DNA from: Nageia nagi
Lineage: Eukaryota > Pinophyta
Length of the DNA: 64,000 bases
Direction of reading: 5' to 3'
Assembly: GCA_050084985.1 (NCBI GenBank)
Contig: JBITNC010000001.1
Coordinates: 197,780,001-197,844,000 of the forward strand
In this document: positions 21,113 through 32,467 of the stretch, in pieces
Layout of the letters: the number at the start of each line of letters is the position of its first letter
Position numbering within the stretch: the stretch's first letter is position 1
The notes under the pieces: model-generated
The model's database searches: none
What the model was told of the DNA's origin: nothing
What the model saw: only the letters and a program-made list of their open reading frames with translations
Program-made: the position numbers and the translations under genes

Positions 21113-23478
21113 AAAGATAATTATCAAGGCATGCTTAAATTGTTTAACCAATTTCACATGAGTAAAAAGTTTACATTCAAATCAAATGATATATCCTATA
21201 CATCCAATATTTTGTCATAACCAAGTAACATTGTTGTGGAGAGGGTAGAGTTGAGGTTGTTTTTGTATTTAAAATTAAGCCTTAACCTAGATGCCTACAT
21301 GCAACACTTGGTAATAAAATCCAAGCCGTGATGGAGCCCAAGTCCTACCAATTCTCCTATGGTTAAAAAATATACTCTCACAAGGAAGAGGACTAGCTAG
21401 TTTCTAAGGGTGTGATGTATTTTGGATCAACTAAATTATTATCTTGATTAGGTTTCAAGTTATCCTCCTAGGTTATCAAGATAATCCTTGAATGGACATG
21501 CAAATATGTGGTATCACTACACACATGCCTAGCCACCTATATGGAGTTATGTTCAGACTAATAGAGGACTTAGGGAAAAATAAGAAGTACAAACTTTATA
21601 CAATTTCGATCGATGGACTAAAGGCTCCAGTCTACCTTGTCCTCCCCTCATGGCCCCCCAAATAAGTCATGTTGCAGAATAAACATGCAGATGTGTTCAT
21701 TTTAGGGGTGCACTTTTAATATTTGTGATTTATTTGGAAAAAAAGTAAAGTGCTGAACATAAAGTGCATGGAAAAAATGTTACATCATCCAATTTGAAAC
21801 CCTAAGAATGTCCAATAGGTTTTATCACAATTCTAAGAGGACCTCTTTTAAAAAATGAGTTCTTTATTTTTAAGTAACAAGAATAAAACCAAGGAGTAAC
21901 CATTTTACTTAAAAAAAACACTTAGCAAAAAAAATGCTCCCTTCCTTCGACATTAAAAAAATGTAGTTAGTTAAAAATATACCTCCCATTGCAATTTTAC
22001 CTTAAAGAAGGCAAAAAAATTCTTTTAACGCTAAAGAAAATAACTCCCCCTTTTAACAATTAGAAAAAAATTGCCTCCCTCTAAGCGTAATAATTTTTGC
22101 TTTTTAAAAAAAGGATAAGGTTTTTGAAAAATTATCTCCCTTAAAGAGGTTTAAAAATTAACTTGTCCCATAAAGAGTTTCAAAAAAAAAGGGCTTAATT
22201 TCCCTTTTAAATTAATTTCCCCTCTAATTATTTATAAACTTAACTTATTATTAAAAAAACTTTACTCAAAAAGTAATTAAAGTATTAATAACCCATCCAC
22301 TAGCCTGCATTAAAATTAAATTCAAAAGGGAGACTCATACTTCACACTACCTAATCAATAATGGTTATTGAGAAGACAAGTTTACAAAACTTCATTTATC
22401 AAACAACCCTCTTGATAGAGTAGGCTAGGGATGGTGGGTTGGGCTAATCCATCAAGGATGAGGTTGGTTGGGTTGGGGGATGACAAGGTGAGATGACATG
22501 GGGGTTGCAGGGGAGGTTTGGAAGCTAGTAGGAGAGAGGCAACTAGATAATGCAAGTGGTCCTAGGAGGATGAGGGTGATAAGGTTGTGCCACGGGAGGG
22601 GGCTGAAGAGGGGGCTATTAGGAGAAAATATGGGGGGGTTGGTGATGGGATAGGAGGAGGAGAAGAGAAGGGTGTAGTGCAGGTAGTAGCCACTAGAATG
22701 TGGCGTAGGTGGGCTAGTGATGCAGTGTTGTGCACTTGGTGAGGCAAGGTTGGAGGCCCAAGAGTTTAACTATCTAGAGCTGGGAAAGGTGGGGCTAGTT
22801 GGTTACAGGCCACCCCAAGTGGCAAGTGGTGGTGGCCACCTAAAGAATTTTATAGTTTCCCTTATTTATTTTAGCAAAAGATATTATTTTTTTATTATTC
22901 TTTGATGGATGTCCATACCTTCTTTATATGTAATAAATACAATACTAAATATATATTTTTTCCCATGGGGAAAAATTATCATTATAATAATGATATACAA
23001 ATAAATACCTTTTCTCTTTTATTATTACTAAAAATTTAATATCTTTACTAAAAAATAAAGTATATATATTTTTCAAAAAAAAGAAATGCATCTTTATTTT
23101 TAATAATATAAAACAAATGCATAAATTTTGACATTTCTACAAAAATTTTAGTGTAATTTTTTTTTTTTTGTAAAAGGTCATTATAATATTACTTTTTAAG
23201 CAATCTTACCAAACTAACATGTAACCACAAAATGTTACTATAAAAGATTATATAACAACATATTGTTACACTTAAAGTAAATTTTTACACCAAAAATTGT
23301 AACTAACATGTAACCAAACAAATGTTAGTATCACTGAAAATAATCTAAAGATAATGAAAGAGAGAGAGTTTATACCTTAAAATTGATTTTAACTAACCAA
23401 TGAAGTAGGAAGAAGAGCCTACAAGCTGTAAGAAGGAATAGGAATGAACTCCAAGATGTTGAAGAGGAGCCTCAAAGA
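21113..23478. other. Unassigned stretch between copia B gag and its LTR
   Basis: No coding region was recognised. 21880-22260 is rich in poly-A and poly-T runs. 22420-22830 is strikingly G-rich compared with the rest of the window. 22850-23300 is again very AT-rich. Open frames on both strands around 22562-22905 are composition artefacts of the G-rich part. It may represent an old insertion in the element B leader. Confidence 0.5.
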
Positions 23479-23495
23479 ATGGATCTAGATACTAA
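23479..23495 (-). other. Degenerate primer binding site of element B
   Basis: The minus strand reads TTAGTATCTAGATCC directly after the LTR end TTCA. It corresponds to TTGGTATCAGAGCC with several substitutions. Confidence 0.6.
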
Positions 23496-23496
23496 T

Positions 23497-24056
23497 TGAA
23501 GAAAAGTAACTTAAAAGACTAAATTCATAATTTTCAAGATCACATGAAAGCTCTTTAAAATTCCTTAAGAATTAAGAACACAAATTTAAAGTCACATTCA
23601 CATAAGATGATACTAATATAAAGTGGTTCCTCCAAGCATAGGAGTACATACACTAATCTAATATCTTTTTATTCTTAAAGAGCACTCTCTTATAATAACT
23701 CACTTTCTCACTTCTTCTACAACCTAGACAAGAGCATAAATTTGCTAAAAACTTGAGTGAATAATCTCAAGGAGAGGGCCCTCTATTTATAGGCTAAAAT
23801 CCTTCCTTGTATCACCTTTTTAACCATTAAACAATTTCATAACATGCATCACCCTTTTATCCAAGGGGTATGCTCATGAGATGGAGTGAAGGATAAATTA
23901 CATTATCTTATTCATAAATACTTAAAAGGTATCTAGGGATACTTTTAAGTATAAGTGAATTTACATTATCATATTTAATAAATACTTAAGGTATCTAAGG
24001 ATACCCTTAAGTATTACATGAAGAGACCTTACAATAATGCATTATACATTCGAACA
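23497..24056 (-). repeat. 5' LTR of copia element B (560 bp)
   Basis: The minus strand begins TGTTCGAATG and ends CTTTTCTTCA next to the primer site. It shares with the solo LTR 18073-18534 the start, the TTCACTTA-type block, the TTAAGTATCC-like region, a TATAAATAG-type box (near 23785-23795 complement) and the GGAACCACTTTATAT block. It contains small internal duplications of the AATACTTAAGGTATC motif. Confidence 0.82.
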
Positions 24057-24171
24057 AAAAGACCAAGAAAATACCCATAACATGATATAAGATTTTCATA
24101 ATAAGACACTTAATGGAACCACCTAAGGTGGGCCAAAATTAAGTGTCAACAAGAATGTATAGTTAAAGCTT
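24057..24171 (-). other. Possible LTR end fragment
   Basis: The minus strand from 24152 reads TGTTGACACTTAATTTTGGC, an LTR-like start, followed within about 95 bp by the start of the element B LTR. It may be the beginning of another LTR cut by element B. Confidence 0.4.
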
Positions 24172-25190
24172 ATGAATGTTTTTTATGATCTCCCCTTCTT
24201 GAAAATTGAATGAATTTAATCATTTACTAATGAGGGGGGTACATATTCATAGAAATAAAAGGATGGATAGACTCTCTATAAAATGTAGAAAAGGAGGATC
24301 TTTGGTTAGGAATCACATCTTTGTTTCAAGCCTTTCCATTTTCTCAATGAAAATTTTGATAATCTCATTTAGATGGGGTTGATGTGCTAGAGAGATAGAG
24401 GAGGAATAAATGGATTGGTTTTTTTGTTGAGGATGATTTTATGCTTGAAGTGTAATTTGATATTAGGAGTATATTTGTGCAAAACCTTGAGATGGAGGGT
24501 AAGGTCTATGGAAAAGGGTTCATTAGATGTGATGAAATAAAAACATTTGGGTTGAATTGTGCTAAACAATATGGATTGTATAAGGAATTTTAGAATGGGT
24601 TATAAAAGGGATTAGAAAATGGTGGAGGTTAGAAAGCGGTAAAGAGATAAGAGGTGACTTGTGGAATACTTTCTTCCAATGGAATTTGGGATATAATAAC
24701 TTGCAATGAACTAATAGGATATGAACGTATAGGTTGCAATGTTTGGGATATGTTACCTTAAGATTGTGGTAAAATGATAACAAAAGTGGACATAATATAT
24801 AAGGGAATTTGGGTGTATGTGAGGATGGCTTGTGACATAAGTGAAAACGGAATAGGTGGTGTAATTTGGAAAGTTGTAGGCATAGCCCATGTAAATAGAT
24901 GGGGTTTAAGAGGTTTATGAACTGGTAGATACAACTTAAGGGGTTGAAATAAGAGTAGTAAGTGATGAAGATTCACAAGTACCACTAACTTTCTAATAGT
25001 ATTAACAAATTGGTATATGGAGGTTAACATAATCTCTAGAGTCTTATATTGAGATGGTTCTTATGTAGATTGGGAAGGATGTGTAGGTAAACCTATTTCA
25101 TAATTAAGAGGTTCCATAAGAATGATATGTTCTTATAAATGCAAGGTATCATGTTCGATAATATGAGGATTATTTTTGGTACCTAGTATC
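24172..25190 (-). pseudogene. Ty3/gypsy gag N-terminal fragment
   Basis: Three minus-strand open blocks (25030-24758, 24783-24562, 24569-24387) form a proline-, serine- and leucine-rich N-terminal region, broken by stops. It ends near 24180 with IQFSRRGDHKKHS, which resembles the start of the gypsy Retrotrans_gag core (IPKFxGxGDPKKH). The element is cut there, so only the N-terminal part is left. Leader sequence probably lies to the right. Assignment rests mainly on this short motif. Confidence 0.5.
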
Positions 25191-26814
25191 AACCATGATG
25201 ATGGATAAATAAATGAAATTTTGAATATTACACCACACTCGAAATGAGAATATGGAAATCATATACGATAATTCAATAAAATGAAAGAGATAAGAAAATT
25301 TTCAACCACAAGGGGAAGTAATTAATTGACCTTTTAATCATATTTAGTGATTTTGGATTTATGCTTTCGAATTATCAATCTAATTTGACTTGTTTCAAAT
25401 GATCTTTGATCTAGTTTGGTTCAAAAGGTATTTAAATATTTATGGTTGAAGATTTAAAATTAAAAGTTTGGTTTAAGAAATAAAGTAGGATCACAAAAAA
25501 TATAATTAGGTTAGAAGAGGTGTGGTATCTCTACACATCATGAAGCAAGGATTCAAACACACATAATAATACATAGCAAATACAAATGTATTCTTTCAAG
25601 GAAATGATTTATTTTACAATCATTTTAAACTAAACAACTTAAATAATATACACAATTATAAAATGAGATGCAATCTAACATGATAATGATTGATTTTTTC
25701 CTAAAAGAAAGGATTTAATTAGGTGTTCAAAATGGGTAGGTTGGATATGTATAAGAAAGGTTGATCATACCTTTATTAAGATTCTGTGTAACCAATGATC
25801 TTGATTAAGGATGAAGTATACATGGGAGGATGTAGACTGTATCCCATGCAATAAAAAATATTTTCAAGTTCTACAAGGGTCCCCTTGGAGCTAATTTACC
25901 CAAGTTACAAATGCAAATATAACAATCAAGATGGATCTCTAAGGATGGTACTATGTTAGGTTATGAGAAGTTATCCTTGATATACTCTAGGCATGTTAGG
26001 CCCAATATAATATGGAAAGGAGTTCTTGTATTAGTAAAGGGGAATTCCCCCTTATTTCATGCATTAAAGTAGATAAGGGTCTTGAGTTCTTGTCCAAAAT
26101 AAAATCTCTATTTATTATAATAGATGTTGGGTGATGAAATCTAGGTAACCTATCTATGGTTTGGGAAGATTAAGTGGGAAAGTACTCCTTTCTATTTTTG
26201 ATTTTTGAAGATCAATAATAATGTGTAGGGAAAAAAATACATGATAATTTATTTTGTGTGCATATGTGATGCCTATGTGTAATTCCTTTCCTTTTTGTAA
26301 GATACCATCCCCGTTTATAATATCTCCAAATCATCAAATGGTATAAGAGTAGAGAACACTTTGGGAATAACCAATGTATAATGAAATATACATATGATGC
26401 AATTCATTAAATTAAGAAAGTGAAGCAAACATCCACACAAAACAAATTGTTATAACTGAAATAATAATTTATTAGGGTAATTTAATATATGCAATTTATC
26501 CAAATAATAATGAAATAGTAGGAAATAGCAATGACATGAAAGATGATAATGATCTTAACTGACTTTGACCTATCAAGCTAGATTAATAAAAGACACAAAT
26601 CCGTATTTTTCCTTTCACAATGAATGAAGGATATATTTGTCCAAGAGGGGAAAAATGATAAGATTCTTCGAAATACAAAGCCACTAATATGACCTTAACC
26701 CAATGAGGGTGCTAGGATCCTAATGATATCACTTGGTTAACTTTTTGATTCATCTTGATCTATCACTCAATATTATTGTCACATGTATTATACTTAGAAT
26801 ATCATGCTCAAATA
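25191..26814. other. Gene-free stretch, probably old element leader or LTR
   Basis: No coding region was recognised. Its right part may continue the gypsy LTR that is clear from 26815. AT-rich with no long internal repeats seen. Confidence 0.45.
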
Positions 26815-27104
26815 GCTTAGGAAGATCATTGGAATACAAAGCTCAATGTATAGAAAAATTTAGATATGATAGGTGGCATTGAGAAATAGCAATCAAGAAT
26901 GATATTAGTATATTACCCCCTATCAAGTATTTTGGATCATGTCATGATTGCTCATGCACAACCCTTCCACCTTTTATAGATAGCAGGTCTAGTGCCAAGG
27001 CTTCTCCTTAGGTTTATGGTGCACATGGTCCAAGACTCCTTCTTGGGATTATCTTCGGACTAACCTATTATCATAAAACATAAAGATAGATAAGTATGTA
27101 AAAT
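26815..27104 (-). repeat. Ty3/gypsy LTR, left part, split by insertion
   Basis: On the minus strand this piece aligns with 42478-42700 of the plus-strand LTR of element D. Shared blocks include TAATAGGT, ACC-TG/AT-CTATAAA-GGTGG (a TATA box at about 26972 complement), TTGATAGG-GG-AATAT and TGCCACCTATCAT. It is the continuation of 31831-31924, separated from it by a 4.7-kb insertion. Confidence 0.75.
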
Positions 27105-27547
27105 TGTAGGAAATAAGACTTTAGGTATTTTGGTGTTAGGAAAATATTTAATATTTTCGTATGTAAGTGGAATAAATTCCATATGTCTCAATTTTGAGAA
27201 GTTATTTGGGAGATTTCTATTCAGTTTTGTAATTCAAGTTTAAATTAGAGTTTATGTTGTAGTGTGACATAGAATGGAGTAAAGTGGACAATGGAGCATG
27301 ATTTGTATTAAATCTATGATATCCATACCTATTGTAGCATGAGGGTTTCAGTAAAACCATGTTGTAATGTATCTCTTCATTAAGTTCTTGAATAAAGCTT
27401 CTTTTTAGATCCATTATCATGTTATTGTAGATTTGTGAATGTCTCCATTTTTGAAATGATGATTTATGGTAAATGTATTTAAGTGCATTGTAAATGTTTA
27501 ACAATCTAAGTGATTGTTCTTATTTTATGTTTGATCATAAAATTTCC
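27105..27547 (+). repeat. 5' LTR of gag-only element (443 bp)
   Basis: High similarity to 31359-31825. It lacks about 24 bp (a GTGTGGAGAGTAG-type stretch) present in the right copy. It contains AATAAAGC near 27391, a plausible polyadenylation signal. The last base has changed from A to C. Confidence 0.9.
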
Positions 27548-27548
27548 T

Positions 27549-27561
27549 TTAGTATCATAGC
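27549..27561 (+). other. Primer binding site of gag-only element
   Basis: TTAGTATCATAGC follows the 5' LTR after one base. It differs from TTGGTATCAGAGC at two positions. Confidence 0.8.
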
Positions 27562-29180
27562 AAGAACGATTCATTGCTGGGTTTAACAACCTGTGGATGT
27601 TTGTAGAAATTAGGAGATCTCTGTTGAGAAGAGGAAATCTACCTAAGAGCAACGACAACACACTGGTTTGAATCATATTGTGAAGTAAAGAACTGTTGAG
27701 TATAGTGTAATTGCCATTCTGTAATAGAGTCTCTCTCTAAAATTTTTGGTGATAGATTCCATCCATTTTATGGCTGGACGAAGTGTATTCATGAGGTGTG
27801 ATTACTGGTGATTGACAAAATGATATTTCTTGTGGAAATGGATGTTTTGGAGGGATGAGAAGTCTACCTTGTGAATACCCCAATATGGTTGTCATGCATT
27901 GATGTTGAAGCATAATGCCCCCTATGTATTATTTGAAAAAATACATAAAAATCCATCGATTGGTTTGAAGGTAGTGAATTAGAGGCACGACAGGGTTAAA
28001 CTGGCTTTCTTGCAGCACGTGCCACTTTTGGAACGGTAGAAGAACGTATTAACATACACCAAAGAGTAGTTGAAATTTGTTTTATGTCGAATGTTGTGAT
28101 TGTAAGTGCCTTATTACCTAACGTGTGCTACGTGGAGCGTCCAGATCTAGTGAGACCTGTATACAAAATGTGGAAGTGTAGAAGAAATACACGATTTTTT
28201 TAACTGAATGCACATCAAAATGAGTTCGGTTGAACACAACAATAGCAAGAAGCCCTTAAACACTTTGATCCATTATAGTAGGCAACCTTCGTATGTGTTC
28301 TTCTTGCATTTAGCGATGCTTGTCGAGCAAATGCAAATTGTATATACTTTATAGCAGAGTGACTTTTTTTTACATTGTTCTTGAGAATTGTTTTTCAAAA
28401 TGCCTCATTGAACTGCTAACATTGTGTAGAGGTGAAAGGAGGACATGAGGAGGATAGAGAAAGTACATTAACTATTTTATAAAGTGCTAGAGAGACCAAT
28501 GCAAGTCTGACTATGAGTAGAATATGACATTACAGTGAAGGTCAACGAACTGTTTGATCTCCTGTAGTACTTGTTGAACAACACCAACTGTAAGGTCATA
28601 TTAGCAGTAGAGGCTACATGGGGATTAGCAGAAGAATGCAAACTCTTTGATTTGTTGAAGTACTTGGGGAACAATCACCTTTGTATGCGTTCTACTAGGT
28701 GTTATTAAATAGTGAGAAGGACTGTGATACAATGCTTTGCATAATTGCAGACTTGGGCACGTTGTTGGATAGAGATTTTTGAAGAGTGAATTCATATCAA
28801 TGTGAAGATTTTCATTTTGGTGTGATGGCCTATGCATTGCCAAAGGGCTCAATTTTATTTGAGGAATTTGATGATAAAGCATATCTTTTCTGCTAGCATA
28901 GTAAATGAATTGAAGAAGTACAAACTGTTTAAGTGTTTGATAAAGGGGTACATGCTTTTCTTGTTGGAGACTTGCTTTGTGAAGAATAAGCAGGGATGTG
29001 AACATGAAGAATGTTCTTATTTTTGCTATTAATATGTTAATACCATGAGTGATTCTTATTGCAGTATTACTAGAATGAATACTTGGATTGTTAATCATTT
29101 TTTGAGGTGCAGCAGCAGCCTATGATTAGTTTAGTATTTTTTATTGAATTTGTTGATAATTTCAAAATTTTGTTAATGGC
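27562..29180 (+). other. Long leader of gag-only element
   Basis: 1.6 kb between primer site and the gag-like start, unusually long for copia. It has several stops in every plus frame. Its G content is higher than that of the surrounding elements. A purine-free-like acceptor context (GTGCAGCAGCAG near 29106-29118) precedes the coding region, so an intron in the leader is possible but not shown. A 157-codon open frame on the opposite strand is not considered a gene. Confidence 0.5.
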
Positions 29181-30998
29181 ATGGATCTATGGGATATTGT
29201 AGTAAAAGGTTACATAAAACCTAAGGATTGGAGAAGCTTTGAAGGTGAAGAGAGATGTTTGAAGAAGGAGGAACAACACAAAAATTGTTTGGCACTTATG
29301 GCATTACGAAGCGGTATAAAACAAATTTTTTTCCCTCTTATTAAGCATTGTAGATTAGCATTTGATATTTGGCAAATGTTCCTTAAAAGTTTTGATAATA
29401 TTGTGAACATAGTTGAGATTGAAAATTGTGAGTTAGATTGTAATGAGATGAATAACAATCTACAAGATTATAAGTTTGTGAATGGTGACTTTGTGGGCAA
29501 GGAAGATAAGCCCTTATTTTGTGAATTTTTTTGTGTCCAACCTTATGAATATGTTTATTTGTAGGAAGAGACTTGGGAAGTATATGAGAAGAATATAAAG
29601 AGAAGAGGATTCTATCCTTCCAAAGGAAGAGGAGGAAAAAGAGGATTTGATTCATGTAGAGGCAAAAAAGAAATTGAAGAAGATGATGAAGAGTGCTTGA
29701 TTGTTCCAATTAAAGTAGATGCACATGTGGAGTGTATGAATGAAGAATGTATTGACGAATGGAAGAGAGAATCCCATAATGCTGTTGTTCCAAGTTTGAA
29801 TGAAGAACAAGTTGTGTTTGCACAGTGCTTCATGGAGGAAGAGGCAAATGAGGAAGGAATTGGTGATGGCTACATGGAGTATGCACATCACGTTTCAATT
29901 TTTGTAGAACATTGTCTCATGAAAGAGACACCCATAGATCCTAATCCTCTTGAAGGGGATGATGAAAATAATGAATTTGATATTTTTGATGTTTATACTA
30001 ATGCAAATAAGTTTGATAGTGATAAAGTTGCAGGTTGTGGACAAGAGGTTTGCACAAGTTTTGATATTTCTCCAAAGGGGGAAAAGAATGATGTAATTGG
30101 AAAACCTCCAAAAAGGGGGAAAGTTTAGAAAGTTGTTGATAATTTCAATCTTGTAAAGTCTGGTTTTGCTGGTCAAAATTATAGTTTCTTTTCTAATTTG
30201 CATGAATTTTGTGATTTTACTACTGTTGTTTACTCCTCCATTATGAAAAATGTATGGTTGATTGAAGAGACTAGTAAAGACTGTCTTGTGAAATATGGAT
30301 TTGATGCTTGTTATGATGATAAGTGTGCATTGTGTGGTGGGAAAAATGACTTTATTGAGAAGAATAAACATGAATTTACAATAGTAGGAAATGTGATTTA
30401 TGATGTGAACAAGTATTGTTTGCAAAGTTTTGGTAAGAAAGTTGCTTTGAAAGTAACCTTGGAAATTGGAACCTTTTGTGTGTTTGGTGTAAGTTTAGAG
30501 TTTGAAAAGAATGCAAAGTTGAAATCTTATTTGCATGGAAAACAATGTTTGAAAGTTCCAATATTGAAAGTTGAAAACATGCAACTTGTTGAAGATTGTG
30601 AGAAAAATATAATGATTGCAAATACTATTTTGCAATATAGATTTGTTGATGAATATGAAGGTTGGATGAAGTTGTTGAAAAGGATGTTCATGCTTGAACA
30701 TGATGTTTGTAATTTGCAAAATATGGGTGAGTGTTTTGAAGTTGAAGTTTGTATGTACATTGGCATTTTTACTTGAAATTTTGAGTGTTATTGGAGAGAT
30801 ATGGTTTTTTCTTTATCAATGTTTAATGAGGAATATTTCTTGAAGAATGATGAGTTTATGGAAAGCTATATGTTGGATGTAAAATTTATGAATGAGAGTG
30901 ATTTTTTGATTGAAGAATCACTTTTGATGATTGGTTATGTGATTAGCCAATGTTTGGGATTATTTTCCTTGATGGTTTGTGTGAAGATTTTGAAATAG
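29181..30998 (+). pseudogene. Copia-gag-like fusion ORF with unknown C-terminal part
   Basis: One frame of about 606 codons stays open except for TAG at 29562, TAG at 30126 and TGA at 30774. Residues 1-75 match the copia gag start: MDLWDIVVKGYIKPKDW, KNCLALMALRSGIKQIFFPL and AFDIWQMFLKSFDN. The usual UBN2 core and zinc knuckle do not follow. Instead come a glycine/lysine-rich stretch (PSKGRGGKRGFDS), a run of acidic residues, a cysteine- and glutamate-rich region (AHVECMNEECIDEWK), and a C-terminal half with CALCGGKNDF and two further conserved-looking blocks. I do not recognise this part. The few stops in an otherwise open frame suggest recent loss of coding or an active sister copy. Confidence 0.8.
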
Positions 30999-31345
30999 TG
31001 ATTTGGATGAGTGAATTGAAGCAAAGTAACCAACATGATGATGTATGGGTCCATGTTAGTGATCCAAAATTTAGTTGAAATTATTTTTTTAAAAGTGAGT
31101 TTTTTTAGCAAAAATTGTGAGTTTTGTGATGTAGGGGGAGTGTATTCTCCAATGGTATGATTGCTTGTGGAGTTTTGTTGGCAAGAAAAATCAAAGACTT
31201 TTGTGATCTTGTTTGAATAAAAAATGTATGAAGAATGTCAACTCAAACTTTTTAAACTTGATAATTTCTTACTACTGAATTAAAGGAAGAGAAAAAGGAG
31301 ACGTATTTAATTTGTGATGCTTCCAATAACTCCTTCTTGAAAGCA
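30999..31345 (+). other. 3' untranslated region of gag-only element
   Basis: No coding region. It leads directly into the polypurine tract. Confidence 0.6.
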
Positions 31346-31358
31346 TCAAGGGGGAGAA
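31346..31358 (+). other. Polypurine tract of gag-only element
   Basis: TCAAGGGGGAGAA lies directly before the TGTAGG start of the right LTR. The AAGGGGGAGA form is typical of plant copia elements. Confidence 0.9.
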
Positions 31359-31825
31359 TGTAGGAAATAATACTTTAGGTGTTTTGGTGTTAGGAAGTTA
31401 TTTAATATTTTCATATGTAAGTGGAATAAATTCCACATGTCTCAAATGTGTGGAGAGTAGTTTTAGTAGTTTTGAGAAGTTATTTGGGAGGTTTCTATTC
31501 AATTTTGTAATTCAAGTTTAAATTAGAGTTTATGTTGTAATGTGAGATATAATGGAGTAGAGTGGACAATGGAGCATGATTTGTATTGGATCTATGATAT
31601 CCATACCTATTACAGCATGAGGGTTTTAGTAAAGTCATGTTGTAATGTATCTCTTAATTAAGTTCTTGAATAAAGCTTCTTTTTAGATCCATTCTCATGT
31701 TATTGTAGATTTGTGGATGTCTCCATTTTTGAAATGATGATTTATTGTAAATGCATTTAATTGCATTGTAAATTTTTAACAATCTGAGTGACTGTTCTTA
31801 TTTTAAGTTTGATCATAAAATTTCA
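31359..31825 (+). repeat. 3' LTR of gag-only element (467 bp)
   Basis: Direct repeat of 27105-27547. It ends TTTCA, followed by the target duplication AAAAT. A polyadenylation-type AATAAAGC lies near 31670. Confidence 0.92.
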
Positions 31826-31830
31826 AAAAT

Positions 31831-31924
31831 GATAAGAGTAATAAATTAATTAATTAAATAAATTATTATAAATACCTAGAAAGGGAATTTTAATTAAATT
31901 AAAATTCCTTTTTAGGTGTTAACA
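31831..31924 (-). repeat. Ty3/gypsy LTR, right part (start of LTR)
   Basis: The minus strand starts TGTTAACACCTAAAAAGG, then AATTTAATTAAAAT. It matches the start of the plus-strand LTR at 42355. With 26815-27104 it forms one LTR split by the gag-only element. Confidence 0.85.
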
Positions 31925-32340
31925 GATGCCCCACTTTGAATATGATTTAATACTTTTGGAAAAAAAGTTAATCAAAGTATAAATTCAAAATATAACAAGA
32001 TAAGCAAGAAAATATTCCTTGAAAATATTTCTTCATGTGGTGGCTTTAAATGGCCCAATTTTCACCAATGTTATGCCCTCTATTTGGCTGAGTTTGGTAT
32101 TATGGGCCTCTCATCATAGGAGAAACCCAAGGAAAATATCAAGAACTTGTAATCAACATAAATAAGAAACATTTTATGTAAGATATCTCAAATATAGAAA
32201 TTAAACACCATATGATATGAAAATCATAAGAGAAGAAGAATGAAACTTATCCTTGGTGCCTTTCGCACCAAGATTGCATAAGAAAAGATCAATTTATGTG
32301 ATATAACTATACCTCCAAGCCACCATGTTGGCATGGATTT
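31925..32340 (-). pseudogene. Polypurine tract and 3' end of a minus-strand gypsy element
   Basis: The minus strand reads ATTCAAAGTGGGGCATC next to the LTR. The preceding 60 bp (TTTGAATTTATACTTTGATT) match 42280-42350 of element D. So this is the 3' untranslated end and polypurine tract of a second, opposite copy of the same gypsy family. Its body continues to the right, where only short unreadable fragments remain before 32700. Confidence 0.75.
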
Positions 32341-32467
32341 TTATAAGCATGCTCTTACCTTATAGAGAAGTTGTATACTCATACATATTTTTGGAGTAAT
32401 ACAAAGAATTTTGTGTGGGTATGGTTTATTTTGATCCTTTATTGTTTGACAGAATAATTGATACTTA

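Larger units (their letters stand above)
17640..24056 (-). mobile_element. Ty1/copia element B, 5' LTR to RT, truncated
   Basis: On the minus strand, from right to left: LTR (23497-24056), degenerate primer site, a 2.4-kb stretch without recognisable coding, gag (20950-20096), protease, pre-integrase, integrase (19600-18811) and RT (18785-17640). RNase H, polypurine tract and 3' LTR are absent, so the element is cut near 17640. A solo LTR sits inside its RT. The distance between LTR and gag is large for copia, so 21113-23478 may hold a further old insertion. Confidence 0.8.
27105..31825 (+). mobile_element. Non-autonomous gag-only LTR element
   Basis: Complete element of 4.72 kb with LTRs 27105-27547 and 31359-31825 and target duplication AAAAT (27100-27104 and 31826-31830). 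It has a primer site after the left LTR and a polypurine tract before the right LTR. LTR starts are TGTAGGAAATAA and the right one ends TTTCA. The only coding content is one plus-strand frame (29181-30998). No protease, RT, RNase H or integrase is present and there is no room for them. It is therefore a gag-bearing non-autonomous element that would depend on a copia partner. It inserted into a gypsy LTR. Confidence 0.9.

Noticed and set aside
22562-22905. Proline/serine-rich open frames on both strands
   Set aside because: Caused by the G-rich composition; no motif and no conserved start context.
24387-25030. Possible host gene with a proline-rich protein on the minus strand
   Set aside because: The three blocks lie in one decayed region ending in a gypsy gag motif; a retroelement gag start explains them better.
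28625-29098. 157-codon open frame on the minus strand
   Set aside because: Lies antisense in the leader of the gag-only element, has no family resemblance and a composition rich in S, H, L and I, as expected for the complement of A/G-rich DNA.
29895-30425. 176-codon open frame on the minus strand
   Set aside because: Exact antisense shadow of the plus-strand gag-like frame 29181-30998, which has recognisable gag motifs.
30376-30766. Three overlapping minus-strand frames of 74-81 codons
   Set aside because: Shadows of the same plus-strand frame; mutually overlapping and without motifs.
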